Shown: one piece after another, positions 46,876-59,087 of the stretch
How positions within the stretch are numbered: the stretch's first letter is position 1
How the letters are laid out: each line of letters opens with the position of its first letter
NCBI GenBank assembly: GCA_023053545.1
Contig: JAKZAN010000004.1
Location: 434,001 to 498,000, forward strand
Direction: 5' to 3'
Length of the DNA: 64,000 nucleotides
DNA from: Lepidurus packardi
Taxonomy: Eukaryota; Arthropoda; Branchiopoda; Notostraca; Triopsidae
Translations under genes and position numbers: made by a program
Notes under the pieces: generated by a model
Told to the model about the DNA's origin: nothing
Database searches by the model: none
Seen by the model: only the letters and a program-made list of their open reading frames with translations

Positions 46876-47469
46876 GGTTTTCAGCCGCATTTAGCAAAGA
46901 GTAGTCTGGAAGTGAGAAACTGACGAGAAAATTGAAGGACAGACTGATAACGTGCGACTTGTCCAGTGGCTTCCTCAACAAAATCTTCTTCGTACACTTT
47001 TTGACACTTTTCGTAGTCCTATTATTAAATTTCTTTCAGAAAATCTTGCTTTTGTAGTACAGGCCATGAGAAATCAAGGAAAGTTTTACCAAGCAATCCA
47101 CGCTGTAACTATCCATCGTAAGTTGATTCCCGATAAATTGAACAACTTCTGTACTCCTCTGATACGAGCAGGTAGTCGTCGAAAGTCAAACATTCGTCAA
47201 TACTTTTTCGCGACCAGCCGGAAACTCCCGTGGACAGAGCAGTGTACTGGGTGGAATATGTGACACGGCATAAAGGTGTGCTTCACTTACGGTCGGCTGC
47301 CCGAGATCTTGCCGACTACCAAATCTACCTGGTAGACATGATTGGGCTAGTTTTGGCAGTAGTTTATAAAATAGCTAGTATGGTAGGATTCTTTGAAAGT
47401 AGTCATAAGAAGATGGTATTTAACTGTATACAAACTAAGCAAAGCTTTTCGAGAAAGAAGAAAGCTTAA
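46876..47469 (+). pseudogene. UGT pseudogene fragment downstream of UGT-B
   Basis: Begins inside UGT exon 2 (VFSRI*QRVVWK, with a stop where Pro should be) and runs to DLLG. It lacks exon 3 including the signature, keeps only the end of exon 4 (FYQAIHAVT), and retains an open last exon, AVYWVEYVTRHKGVLHLRSAARDLADYQIYLVDM. The terminal tail is RKKKA. It is the remains of a tandem copy of UGT-B. Confidence 0.88.
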
Positions 47470-48280
47470 ATGGAAAAACTTCCTATATTATACATTGAAT
47501 TTAGTGTGCATGAGTGCTGTACCTAGAAATATAAAAAGCACTGCTAACATAATTTATATTTTTTAGGGTGAGGCATGATAAAGAATCTTGCTATAAAATA
47601 ATCTTGGGTCTCTCGACCTTTTTCAGTTTTCTGTTGCACGTAATTTGCAAGAAACTTAACAAAAATGAGATGAAACAGCCGTTTTATCTAATTTTTGCCA
47701 AGTTACGGCATGACAACTGAAAGTTTATTATGTTTGAAATAAGACAAGCGAACTGTTATGGCAAAGAAAGAGGCAAGAACATCGAGATAAGGGAGGAATC
47801 GACCTTGGCGCTTCAAAGTGCAGTAAGTTTCAATGGAACGCTTTGCTTACGTAACCGTGACTTGGCAAAAATTCAGTTGTCATGCCAGGAAGGCCATGCC
47901 TTTCAGGAAGCACTCATTTATAAGGAGCGAAAACTGTCCACAGCATCAATATAAATGTACTTTGGACAATTTCTTCAAGGAAACTCTCATAATTACCGTA
48001 ATGCTTCTTTATTTTCATTGTTCAGCAACTGTGAGGAAGGCCAGACCAACGCTGCAAGCCCGGCCTGAACCGAGTCGAGTTCACGCATTACCTTTAAATA
48101 TGACTCATGCCGTGTAACGACCTATTGCAAATAGCACTGTTTCATTAGATTTAATAGTGTTTAATTAGATTTAATAGGAATCCACATGCCTTCTGCGCAT
48201 AAAATGTGAAGCGATAACCTGGAAACCCTTCAGCCCATTTGCGTTCAACTCTAATGCCAAAAATACCCCTTTCTGAAAAA
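47470..48280. other. Intergenic, no gene seen
   Basis: AT-rich. Nothing recognisable before the outer right palindrome arm begins. Confidence 0.5.
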
Positions 48281-48671
48281 TTCAGAAGAGATAATTTTAA
48301 AAAAAATCGGTATTGGTTTAAGACAAAACTGCTGCACGTTTTAAGTAAAGAGTGTTTGCGTTTTTGAAAACACGCAATCGTTCTTAGCAACAGTACATAG
48401 TCTTGAAACTTATAGTCGGTTTATGGAAGGATGATAGCCTGGAAATGCTATCGTCCTTGCGAAAGCTTAAAGAGGCATAGATAGCCTTTAAGCCAGGCAT
48501 ATGGATTCTAGGCTTGACCGTGAGAGAACGACTGCGTCAGACGTACCGGATTTAGTGCGTGCGGACCAGGACAAGACACTTGTCACTTGTTTGTAAGGAA
48601 AGTTTTGCAAATGTAAGTAAATATTAAAAGCAAAGTCATAAGAGGAACAAGTTCTTGTATCACTTTAATAG

Positions 48672-50476
48672 ATGCTGGGAATTCAGTGGTTTTCGGTAGC
48701 AACTGGATGCCTCCTGCTCTCATCCGTACAATTTGTGGAAGGAGCACATATTTTGGCTTTGCTGGCATTTGCTTCCACGAGTCACAAATCTGTGTTTATA
48801 CCTTTGATCAACGAGTTGAGTAAACGTGGACATCAAGTGACCGTTATAAGTCCCATTGCACCTAAAGAAAATAGCCCAGGAGTACGTGAAATCACTCCCC
48901 CAGATGCCGCTGAACTATTCAAGAAAATCAAGATGCCATTTGGAGGCAAACGTCCGTGTGTTACCCAGTTCTGGGACCAAATGACACCAATGATTAGTTC
49001 ACTCTGCGATCTCACCTTTACTAATCCAGAATTTCAAGACTTCTTGCAAGATAAAAGCCAAAAATACGACTTTGCTATCATCGACAGCCTTTTTAACGAA
49101 TGTATGCTGCCACTAGTCCATCACTTCCAAGTTCCATTCATCTATTTAAACACGGCCTCACCTGCAAGCTGGGTTCTGGAAGCTATCGGCGCTCCGAATG
49201 CCTACAGTTACGTACCAGACCTTTTTGGATCCTATACTAGTAAAATGAATTTCTGTGAGCGCGTCAACAACGTCTGGGAATCTCTGCTCACTATCTATTA
49301 CCGCAAGTATTTCCTGATGCCACATTGGAATACCTTTGCCCAAAAGTATTTACCCGGCACGCCTGATGTCCGAGAAATCGAGAAAAACGTTAGTTTCGTC
49401 CTCACAAACACACATCCAAGTATTACTCACCAATTTCCTTCAAACCCAGCTATTGCTGAAGTGGGAGCTATGCACTGTAAGCCTGCCAAACCATTACCAC
49501 AAGTAAATGTCCAGAAACCTTAGCGTATTATTTTAAATTCATGAGATACTTTTAACGGAATAGGATTTGGAAGATTTCGTGAACGGGTCTGGGGAACACG
49601 GCTTTGTTATCGTCAGTTTTGGATCCGTTTTACGAGGAGTGGATATGCCAGTGCCCGTACGGAATATGTTTGTAAAGGTTTTCAGTCGCATTCCACAAAG
49701 AGTAGTCTGGAAGTGGGAGACGGACGAAAAGATTGAAGGTTTGAGCGATAACGTGCTCCTTGTCCAGTGGCTCCCTCAACAGGATCTTCTTGGTAAGATT
49801 TTAGAAGCTTTAAAGTCTGCTTGGATAACACTGGGTATTTCTTATATAGGTCATAAGAAAATTAAGGCTTTTGTTACACACGGTGGATTGCTTAGTACGC
49901 AAGAAAGTGTGTACCATGGTTGCCCTCTAATTGGTTTGCCAGTATTTGGAGATCAGATGCAGAACTTGGGTAAATTAGCAAATGTCTAAGAAGGTCTTTG
50001 ACATAAACAGTTTTCTTTTTGCTTCAGCCAAATCAGAAAAAGACGGCTATGCCATCCAATTAACTTGGGATGATATAACCGAAGAAAAGTTGTTCCAAGC
50101 AATCCACACATTAACTAATGATGCATCGTAAGTGGACTCTAGAACTTGAAAAAGCGCTAACTTTTCTTGTGAGAGCAGATATTCCTTGAAAGTTAAACAT
50201 TTGTCAACCCTTTTGCGAGACCAACCCGAAACGCCAGTCGAACGAGCGGTATACTGGGTGGAATACGTAATTCGACATAATGGAGCGCCTCACTTACGGT
50301 CGCCAGCCCGTGATCTGGCGGATTACCAAATCTACCTTGTGGATATCATGGGGCTATTTGTGGCTGTAGTTCACGCTGTACTTGCCATTCTCGTATTCGT
50401 TATATGGAAATTGAAAAAGGCATTTACTAACCAGTCACAACCTAAGAAATACGTACCGAAAAGCAAGAAAGCTTGA
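48672..50476 (+). CDS. UDP-glycosyltransferase UGT-C (525 aa)
   Basis: Mirror twin of UGT-A. Exons 48672-49502, 49564-49792, 49850-49969, 50028-50127 and 50179-50476, with identical exon lengths (831, 229, 120, 100, 298). The 5' UTR intron is 48613-48671. Signal peptide, TSHKSV, FAIIDSLFNE, FVTHGGLLSTQESVYHGCP, membrane helix and KSKKA tail are all conserved. The last exon appears identical in amino acids to UGT-A, whereas exon 1 carries most of the differences (for example FKKIKM for FKKFKM, QMTPMISS for EVTPKITS), which suggests partial gene conversion. Confidence 0.95.
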
Positions 50477-50779
50477 ATACGTATTCCAAGGAATGCAAAC
50501 TTTGCATTCCTTTAACGTGTTTTACTCGGTTTGATGCCAAGCCTTTTCGATTAAATAATTTAATAAATATTGGTCAAACTAAGAAGTCTTCAATAAATAA
50601 TCGGTATCTAAGTATTTAAAAAAACTATTAGATTGCTTCCTTAAGTGATCTGATATATTGGGAGATTTGTTCATTTTAATTGTTTCTTTATTACCTTTAG
50701 CGTGCAGACAATTTTCAAAGCAAATATTTACCCTAACCTCCAAGTAAATAAAATAGTTAAATCGTCGTATTAAGTAACA

Positions 50780-51139
50780 CATTGTGAGTCCGTTATACTA
50801 CCCCGCCTGGATTAGTATGGCGCTGTTCCTTTACGGTGAATCTATAACTGCACGAGCTTAGCTGCAACAACACGAAAGCCGTTTCGTAATAAGCAAGACC
50901 CGCGTCACACCGATCAAGTATGTTACAATCCTTCGCTTGGAAATTTGCGGAGCCGTCCTTGGAGTAAGAATCGCCAGTATAGCTTGTACCGCAATTTGAC
51001 ATCAAGAAAGTTCTTTTCTGGACGGATTCCAAAACAACATTACAATGAATCTACAGCCAGAATCGGAAATTCAAAGCTTTTATCGGCTTTTGTCGAGTTG
51101 GAGAAATATTAGAATCAACGAGTGTCTGGCAGTGGATAC
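50780..51139. other. Insert in right palindrome spacer
   Basis: Sequence not present in the left arm spacer. No gene recognised. Confidence 0.45.
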
Positions 51140-51300
51140 ACACACCTGGAACCATTGTTGGTTTGGCGGTTTCACGAGTAAGACTGAATTGATTAGACTG
51201 ATCATAACCGGTGCCTTTATACCTGGGTCAATGGGAACACTTATAACGTTTTGCCAGCATCTATGGAGTTCGTCTCGGTGAAGGGCGGACATTAAACCTG
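51140..51300 (-). promoter_or_regulatory. Class I cuticle promoter relic without a gene
   Basis: On the minus strand it shows GTTCCCATTGACCCAGG, TATAAAGG, then ATCAATTCAGTCT and CCAAACCAACAATGG, the exact order seen in cuticle genes from TATA to start codon. After the ATG the sequence is not cuticle coding. The 5' end of a lost cuticle gene. Confidence 0.7.
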
Positions 51301-51502
51301 ATCGGTTTCGCTTTTACTTTCGTTTGCTGTATTGGAAATGCAGAAGACCTTTCGTTCATCTCCGCAATGTGAAGGAGTTTCAGCCCAACCAATTGTGTGA
51401 AAGTCGTTTGCATATATTAAGTCAATCAATGTACATAGTTGTTTTGCGTCGTAATATGTATTAATAAATAAATCTCCTATCTAAGGGACATTTTCTTGCC
51501 AT

Positions 51503-52078
51503 TTAATAACGGGCAGGGGCAGGGACGACAGCGGGTGCACGGTAAGCAACGGGAGCAACATAGGCGGGTGCACGGTAGACGGTGGGCGCAGCATAGGTGG
51601 GGGCAGCATAAGCTGAGGCAGAGTAAGAGGTTTGGGGACGGACGGTGGCCCACACGGCGGCAACTTCTGGGGTGTATGCGGGGGCGACGGGCAAGTGGTC
51701 ACCCATGGGTCGGAATCCGTTCTCGTCAGCAACCCAGGTCAAAGCGATGCGTCGACCTTCGGGGGTAATGAAAGAAGAAGATCCGCGGTTGGTGTTGCCC
51801 ATCTCTTTGCCGATCAACTTCTGAACTTGGGCTTCTTCACGGGTCGTGCCGTCAGACAAATCGTAGCTATAAAATACATAGATTTAAATGGAAAGAATCT
51901 TAAAGTGCTTTGTAAAAAAACAAGCTTACCTCCACTGGCTGCTTCCGTCCGGGTTGCGGACATCGCTTTGGCTCACATGGCTGATCTCCGGGCGCATTGC
52001 GTTGCTGGAAGAAGCTGCATGGTACATGCTGTTTGCGGAGGCAACAGCCAACAAAGCGGCGATCAAGAAGAACTTCAT
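51503..52078 (-). CDS. Cuticle protein CP9 (RR-1-like chitin-binding)
   Basis: Secreted cuticle protein of 170 aa, exons 52078-51930 and 51866-51503. Signal peptide as in CP2, linker SMYHAASSSNAMRPEISHVSQ, domain with WSYDLSDG, QKLIGKEMGN and MGDHLPVAP, then a tail that starts TVRPQTSYSASA, with one extra residue against PPTYSASA. Mirror partner of CP8 by position, but its exon 2 is closer to CP2, another sign of exchange among copies. Confidence 0.95.
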
Positions 52079-52113
52079 TGTTGATTTGGAAAATATCGGA
52101 GTGTGAAGACTGA

Positions 52114-52440
52114 ACTGATTTGGTAGAAGAAAGACGTTCGCTTTATACCTCAAGCGAGATGGTACTGGAGCAACCGGGAACATATATCTTGGTTTCAATG
52201 TCGCCTTGAGGAAGGGCGAACTTGTCCTAGGCATGCCTTTTACTTTCATTTCATGTCCGACCCAGTTGTTCACCCTTTCCCTACGTTTCCCTTATGATCT
52301 GATGGTAAGGTCCGCAATTCCTTCATGCATGTTTTCAAAGATAGTCTTGACCTTGTAGTGTTTATCCTCCGTACTACAAATTTTCATCTTTCCGTGTAAT
52401 ATTCACATTGCCCGTGTTCTAAGAGGTAGTAGCAACAAAT
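52114..52440 (-). promoter_or_regulatory. CP9 promoter, class II
   Basis: TATAAAG reads 52147-52141; the run has one A fewer than its sisters. TCAGT reads 52118-52114 with +1 at 52116, 31 bp from the TATA start. The class II upstream block continues to about 52440. Confidence 0.8.
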
Positions 52441-53891
52441 TTATTTATTTATTTCTAATATTTTAATCTGGTAATGAATTAATTATATTGTCAGAGAACG
52501 GTTGGCGTAGAAGTAAGCTTGTTAACATATAACGAAGAGACAATATAGGGAGGATTCCATATTATTGTTCCCTCCTCGGCCACCAATATCGCAAAGGGGG
52601 AACTTATTTATTGTCCTAATTTCTTCCATCACTAAGGTACTAGAATTAATTAACTACGTCGTCTGAAAGCTGTTGACGTAAACGTGAGCTCATTAAAATT
52701 GTGACGTCTGCTTTTTACAAGTAGTCGAACTTTGCAAGAAACTTTACCCTATGGTCAGTTTACAAAAGAAACTCTTCGACATTGCCTTCTACGAATATGA
52801 GCTAGTGGAAAGAAGCGTACCCACGTGCTTAGCGCGCGTATAGAATCATTGCGTAGGATTTAATTATAGGTATGCTTGAAGCTGAGCATGCTAAAGCCTG
52901 CGAAAGTATTTTGGACCATCACAATATATAACTAAGAAATTTCTTACTATTTAACTAAGAATTTTCTTTCCGCAAAAGTACGAAACAAAATAAGGTAAAC
53001 GAGCCAAAAAGGTTCTTCTTTGAACCATTCGAGAGTACATTGAATTTCACATGGGGTCCGTCCCAAAAAGTAGGTTTCCAGCTTTGGTGGCTCTTAATGT
53101 GTGCCATTTTTTATAGCTTGCCTTTGGTATGAACCAGAAAGAACCTCAAACTGGATTAACACACCGGTATCTACAAACGAGGCCTAAATGAGTGGGTTTC
53201 CATGAAGATATAGTATTTATAAGGTAACCCTATCTCCATACATAACCGCCTAGTTTCAATTACATCACCCATTTCACTATAGCGCCAATAGTCTCCAGCA
53301 GGGTATAAAAGCCAATTATTATTGACTAAATTGTCCCGTGGATAGGATAACTTTCCGTTTCAAAAGATTCATATAAGAATTCCATTGAAATGCATTAGGG
53401 ACAGGAAGTCTTTGTGGTCAGATTCTCCGTGTCTATGTGAACTATAAAAGAAGAAACGGCTTGTTGTTGTTTTCGTGGTACCGCATGTGATACACTTTAC
53501 AGGTTCTTGTGCGATTGTCGCAAAAAAGTCCGCTTGGTGAGGTCTCCAAAAGACGCAATAACAGCAGAAATTCTTAAGCTCAAGGTTCTGCCGTGTTGTC
53601 AATCTGTCAAGGGGACTGTGACGTCACCCAGCAAGATCTTTACAACTCACAACGCCATCCGACGTCAATATTAAGTAGCTCGTACCCACACCCAACAAAT
53701 GTCCGAAGTATGAAAAGGGGAAAGACGTGGGAAAAGAAAGGACCCCCTTTCTCTTTCTTCCTTCTGGTGACTTCTTGTCAAGGACGAAAGGGATTGACCA
53801 GAAATAAAGAAGAAACATGGGGAACCGATTCGACCTTGAGGTACTGAACACAGTATAAAGGTTTAGTAGACCAATATATTGTGGTACTGAG
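52441..53891. other. Long intergenic stretch, no gene seen
   Basis: AT-rich and non-coding as far as I can read. At 53840-53865 a partial copy of the terminal sequence of the transposon at 53892 (ACACAGTATAAAGGTTTA) lies just outside its left end. Confidence 0.5.
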
Positions 53892-54792
53892 CACAGTATA
53901 GAGGTTTACACAGTATGGTAACAGGGCTATCTTCCAATGTTAAGGTTTTCTGACGACCTTCTCGGTCCCCAGAGAAATATTCAGCTAAAAGGCCAGAAGA
54001 CGAAAGGGTACATTCGCAAACCTCCCAGTGCAGTTCTAAAAAGGTCACGACGGTTTACAAAGCGCGTAATTTAAATATATTGCTTTAAACTATGTGAGCT
54101 TAAAATAAAAGATGAATTAACTAGGTCAAAGCACAACACGTATACACATTCTAGACTATTTCGCGTTACCCAGGCTGCACCACGAGGAGGCAATCTATTT
54201 TGCAACCTATACTAGGTGTCTTATAGTATACAGGTTTAACCCCATATACTATAAAATACCCATGTATATTAATGTCTATATGTGTTGTTATGACTATTTA
54301 TGTCTATATACGAGTTATCCATTACATGGGTACTTTACAACTATTCCTAAATGTTACTAACTTTTGCAAGTTTAGTATTTTTCTTAACACGTTTAACTAC
54401 GGCTCTTTCTTCTACAGCTACATTCTCTTCTTTAAGTGTATAGTAAATCCTAACTCGAAAGAACAAATTAAAAAAGTAATCAACTGTTTTTTTCCGAAAA
54501 CACTTTCAAATGCGCGCGTTGTCGGTAGGACCCTACGTCAGCCCAAAACTCCCTAGAGTGCCCGAGAGAAAGGTCACCAGTCCCCCGTTTTGTGAATGTT
54601 TTGTTCTCTTCTCGAACCCTTTTTCTAGTAGATTAGGAATGCCTACACGGGGGTACATGGCACAGTCTGAGAATCCATCCCCCATATAAGCCTTCGTACC
54701 CTCACATCCTCTTGGGACCGAGAGATTTGTGAGAAAACCTTAACATTGGAAAGATACCCCTGTTACCATACTGTGTAAACCTCTATACTGTG
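53892..54792. mobile_element. Non-autonomous DNA transposon, 901 bp, with 8-bp target duplication
   Basis: Inverted ends start CACAGTATAGAGGTTTACAC and stay similar for about 90 bp (through GTATGGTAACAGGG, CCAATGTTAAGGTTTTCT and CTCGGTCCC). GTACTGAG flanks both sides exactly (53884-53891 and 54793-54800). An 8-bp duplication fits the hAT or P superfamily. No transposase is encoded; a 94-codon open frame inside is not convincing. Confidence 0.9.
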
Positions 54793-54879
54793 GTACTGAG
54801 TGTGAAGAAGACGGGAAAATACTTTTTCCTTTCATTTTTTTTCCTTTTCGGGAAAATACCATTCCTGTGAGTCTGCTTC

Positions 54880-55210
54880 CAAATGCGTCTTCCGTTTGTT
54901 TTCAAACACAAAACAGTTTGTGAATGGCTCCACAACCCTTGACATTTGTTTCCATTTCGGTTTTGTTGCTGTTGTCACATTTTCCTGGTTCTAATGGTAT
55001 ATTTAAGTTAACTGCAGAATTAACTGCTTCTTACACTAATTCAGGGAAAAAGATGGGGAAAATAGAACGAACTAGGTGCTTAGTTTGATCAAATTTGTTG
55101 TGAACAACCAACCCCTCATTGAGAAGTATAGAAAAGGTCGCTGTTTGAATTTAAGTCCCTATGGTAGCTCCTCTAACGGCAACTATTGTAGTTGCACAGT
55201 GGCCCTCACG
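54880..55210 (+). repeat. Dispersed repeat, copy 2
   Basis: Partner of 19139-19620 in opposite orientation; the same ordered words are listed there. Confidence 0.65.
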
Positions 55211-55504
55211 CGCCCTGCGCCCTGCGTCTCCTTTGTTTAGCTCAGAATGGTGTAACTGTATGTTAAAACTGACACAATAATACCAGTGAAAATGCCGATA
55301 AGATTGATTTAAATGAAACTATTTTTACTAAACCATTGCATGGAGTTTGGAAGCAAGTGAATCGGTAAGTCTTTCATCATGTTTTCCTTTATTTTGCAGC
55401 ACGATGGGTTTACCTTTGTGGGCGCTGCTAAATTTGAGTTTTAGGCTTGTAAACTTGTTCTTTTCTTACATCTCTGTTATTATTCTTATTCAAAATCGAG
55501 TAAT

Positions 55505-55694
55505 GGAAGCTGGCGAAACGGATTCGGAGCAATCCAGTACTTGTTTGAGTGGCGACAAGGGGTAAACAACCCATCCATTTCAGAAAGGTGATTACTTTCA
55601 AAATAGCTCGCACAGAATTAGGGTAGTACCCTTTCGAAGTGGACCCTATGGATTCCACTTTAGCCACTTTACTTGCCATGTTTGATAATACCAT
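55505..55694 (-). pseudogene. GR first-exon relic (GR-C type)
   Basis: MVLSNMASKVAKVESIGSTSKGYYP to LLRIRFASFH, matching the start of GR-C closely. Homology breaks off at about 55505 and unrelated sequence follows. No later exons. Confidence 0.88.
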
Positions 55695-55734
55695 CTTTGA
55701 GGTTCGGCTTTTGCTCAAGTACTAACGATTTTAG

Positions 55735-56335
55735 GTAGAATAGGTACAATTTTCGTTCGTACGCGGAGTTTGTGTGTGTTTCTATTGACGTCCATAACGA
55801 CAAATGTCAACCATTGCTAATCGTAATAATTGGATGCACCCACCCATGGCACCATTCCTAATGGAAAGGGCATTCAAAGTGGAAAAACTAAACAGTTGGG
55901 CGTCATTTGAACTTCATAGGAACTCTTTTTTTCATCAGCTAATGTACAGGACCTTAGCAGCAAATTAGTACCTTGCCATTTGCGATCAATTGTGGATCAA
56001 AGATCACTTATCATTTAATAGTGGGTGTTAAGGAAATGGTATTAGCTTTTCAGAACAATGTTCAAACTATGGAAGACGAAAATGTGAGATGTTGGAATGT
56101 TTCAAATAGTTTTAGGGATGAATAAAAAGCCTTATGGTTTTTTTTTTACTCCGACTTTATTCCTAAGCGTTGTACAACTTGTACAACATCAAGACCTTCC
56201 AAATACATGACAGAGAAGTTTTCATTCACTCAGAAATCGCCAAAGATTTCTTCAGCTTAGAGATTTAGTATGGATTTGCTTGTTTTAGCATAAAGTAGAT
56301 AAAAACTATGTAAGTCTTAATTTGGAATTTTTAAA
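55735..56335. repeat. GR-GR spacer, copy 2
   Basis: Nearly identical to 27250-27880, in the same orientation. Confidence 0.9.
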
Positions 56336-56339
56336 TTAT

Positions 56340-57864
56340 TCACCGGAGTTGTTCACATTCACTGCTACAGTTTCCAGTGCGGTATCCCTGTGCATACTGT
56401 GCAATGATCAAGTAGTACGTGATAATGGTACCGAAAACCTAGACCAAAAAAAAAATTAAGATTTAAAACCCTTTGTGTGAAAATAAGGGTTTGAGTACAG
56501 GGGGAATCATTTTCCTGCTGATAGTGAATAAGCCAAAGGCGCTGATTTGCACATTCTTGGCTGTCATGTGACTACGGAAAGACTGAAGCTGGATATGGTC
56601 CACGGTTGTATGCTCGTCTTGAAAGTCGTCATCGCAAAACGGTATTCCCAAGACTGCTTCCTTGCACCGATTCGCCTGGTGAAGTAAAACTTCAATACTA
56701 AGCTGTAGTCAAAAACATAATATATATTTACGACTCTGGGAACTAAATCCGCAACCCATATCACAAACAAAAGTTCAACTATATACTGAACAAGTGTCAG
56801 CGTTGCGTTCGCAAAGAGAACGTAGTCGCCAGTATTTTGAAAAGGAACCTTTGACGCGAGGTTTGAAACGTAATGCAAATTGCCGAGGATGTGCAAAAAA
56901 TGACACACAATATAGACCAGCAAGGCCATGCCAATATAGTCGTTAACATCGCCGACTGCATTCTCAAGCTGAACTAAAATAGCTTGTAACTTCTTAAGTC
57001 GTTTCGAAAATTTCTGCGACTGGCCAACGCCATCGATCACTGAGTTCTTCAAAATGTCAGCTTGGGAAGGAGAAGGAAGGTCAGGGTACAAGTCATGGCG
57101 TATTTTCTCTTCAAACGCCTGGTAGTAGCTGGCCAGTGTGCGGCAAAACATGAACAGTTGTATCGGCACGATCCATAAAGCTATGTAATAAAACGCAAAC
57201 CAAAATCCGTACATGACGACCCCAATCAGTTGCATTCCAGTGCCCAGTGTATAGGTGGGTGTTTTGATGATTTCAGATTCCCCGTCTTTAAAGTATATCA
57301 GCATGAGGCTAGGTATTATCTATATCACATAATCAGGTTTAAGTTTTTATTGAGTTTTAGGCTTAAGAATACCGTTCGTACCGTTAGGAGCTCCAGAATT
57401 AGGACAAGAATCGTCAAGGGCCATAGTTTGGAACTAGCGAAGTTTGAGCCTAAAGATTCTTGGATCTTTTTAATAGAATTGAGAGCCGATTCTAAGGCCG
57501 TTATGCTGGCAAAACCAATCCGGGGAATAAGTATCGTGGAGCCAAAAAGGCTGCTACCGTATAAAAAGTTAGCTAATACATCCGGTGAGTTTTGGAGTAA
57601 TTTAGCCTCGATCATGTGGACTATGGTCAGGGAGATTAGTAGGGCCATGCTCAGTATCCAGAGAACGGTAATAACATGAAGTCTGGCGAATCGAATGCCA
57701 AGGAATCCGGAACTTTTTGACGTGACGACAACAGGTAAACAACCCGTCCATTTCAAGAAGGAGACAATCTTCAAAATGGCTCGTACAGAACTAGGGTAAT
57801 ACTCTTTCGAAGTGAACCCCGTGGGTTCCAATTTGGTTTTACTGGCCTGATTTGAAAATACCAT
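56340..57864 (-). CDS. Gustatory receptor GR-F (448 aa, four exons)
   Basis: Seven-transmembrane chemoreceptor. Exons 57864-57382, 57319-56732, 56675-56499 and 56438-56340 give 161+196+59+32 residues, all phase 0, the same plan as GR-B and GR-C. It begins MVFSNQASKTK, followed by EYYPSSVRAILKIVSFLKWTGCLPVV. Exon 3 has CKEAVLGIPFCD and GLFTISRKMIPP. Exon 4 has VFGTIITYYLIIAQYAQG, the GR signature, and ends CEQLR. The exon 2 donor follows GTC with GTAAAT. Closest to GR-B by eye. Intact. Confidence 0.88.
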
Positions 57865-58985
57865 CCTTCAGCTTGGACTTTTGCAGAAGTACTAAGCGAA
57901 TTTGAGCAAGATAGCCACTACCGTTGCTTTTACTGACGTGGATATTCAGTTTATTTACGTATTGACAGGGAATGGCAATGACAGACAATGGCAAGCCCCC
58001 ACTAGTTGCTAAACCTAATGAGTACAGGTGCCACCCTTCTACGAAAGACGTTTAATTTTAGAAATTAAACAGCTCTTCGTCATGTTAACACCACCGGTCT
58101 CGGACAGGAGGACGACGGACCCCGACACTAGGACAATAATGATCGTGAGCTCTACCGGCAATTTAAATGGCACTTCGTACCAGCATATATAAAGAACGGA
58201 TAAGACTACAAAAGACGCCCTTTTCTTGACTCGTTTTCACGGTTCAAGTTTTCAAGGATCAGACAACATGTTTCCTCTTAATCGATTTTGTGTTTTTGTT
58301 TGCTGAGTGAAACACACTTAATGAACGACACAAATTACTATGTATAAAACACCATAGATTGTGTGTTTTTATCGCTGTCCTGTACTTGCGGCCGTTAATC
58401 TTCGAGTCCTACCTACTTATCTGGGGAAAGTTCGTCCCAAAGTCACGTCCATAATGGTGGCGATTATTGTCGTCCTACGAGACCCGGCGTCCTTCTAATG
58501 TATTTCTTAGGACGGCTTAAGTACCTTTTAACCTCGTTGCCGTTTAACCAATGAGCAGAGACGTTCTGAACACGAAATACTATGGAGCTTCATCCTTGTG
58601 TCGGGGTCCGAAGTCCTTTTGGCATGTGTATACGTCCCGGGAAACAGAAACAAGTGCATTCTGGCAGTTTTTATCAAGTTGATCGTTTAATAAATATTTA
58701 ATGAGTCTTCTTTTGACGGGAAACCATTTGATTCGAGTTATGACATACTGTGCCATTGTTCTATAAACTATTCAAGTAGGACGCATGATGACCGAGTAAT
58801 TTACTCTGATTAATCGTTTATCTCGTCAAAGATTTAAAGCAAGTTAATTCACTTTTAACCGTTTCTCGATAAGAAAAATGTATTTTGAGGTGTCGTGCAA
58901 ATAGTCGCTTCAAAGAAGAGCTGAAATGGACACGTAGTAATTACAGTGCGCGTTCGGTTTATAAAGTAAGTGTAGGAATTACGGT
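57865..58985. other. Intergenic, no gene seen
   Basis: No coding or repeat pattern recognised. Confidence 0.5.
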
Positions 58986-59087
58986 ACGTAATCAGTTCAA
59001 GCGAGTGTTTTCTGTTTCAGTAGTTGAATCCAGGTTATGGTGGAATGTCATCGCGAATGGTAAGATACAGTTTACAATTCAGGAAAC

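Larger units (their letters stand above)
48280..52230. repeat. Palindrome outer arm, right
   Basis: Inverted partner of 30000-33400. It is longer because about 0.5 kb, including a cuticle promoter relic, sits between UGT-C and CP9. Confidence 0.85.

Noticed and set aside
53593..53851. Overlapping open frames on both strands
   Set aside because: Low-complexity readings with no family pattern, near a transposon insertion.
54272..54556. 94-codon frame inside the 901-bp transposon
   Set aside because: Hydrophobic, AT-driven reading with no transposase motif.
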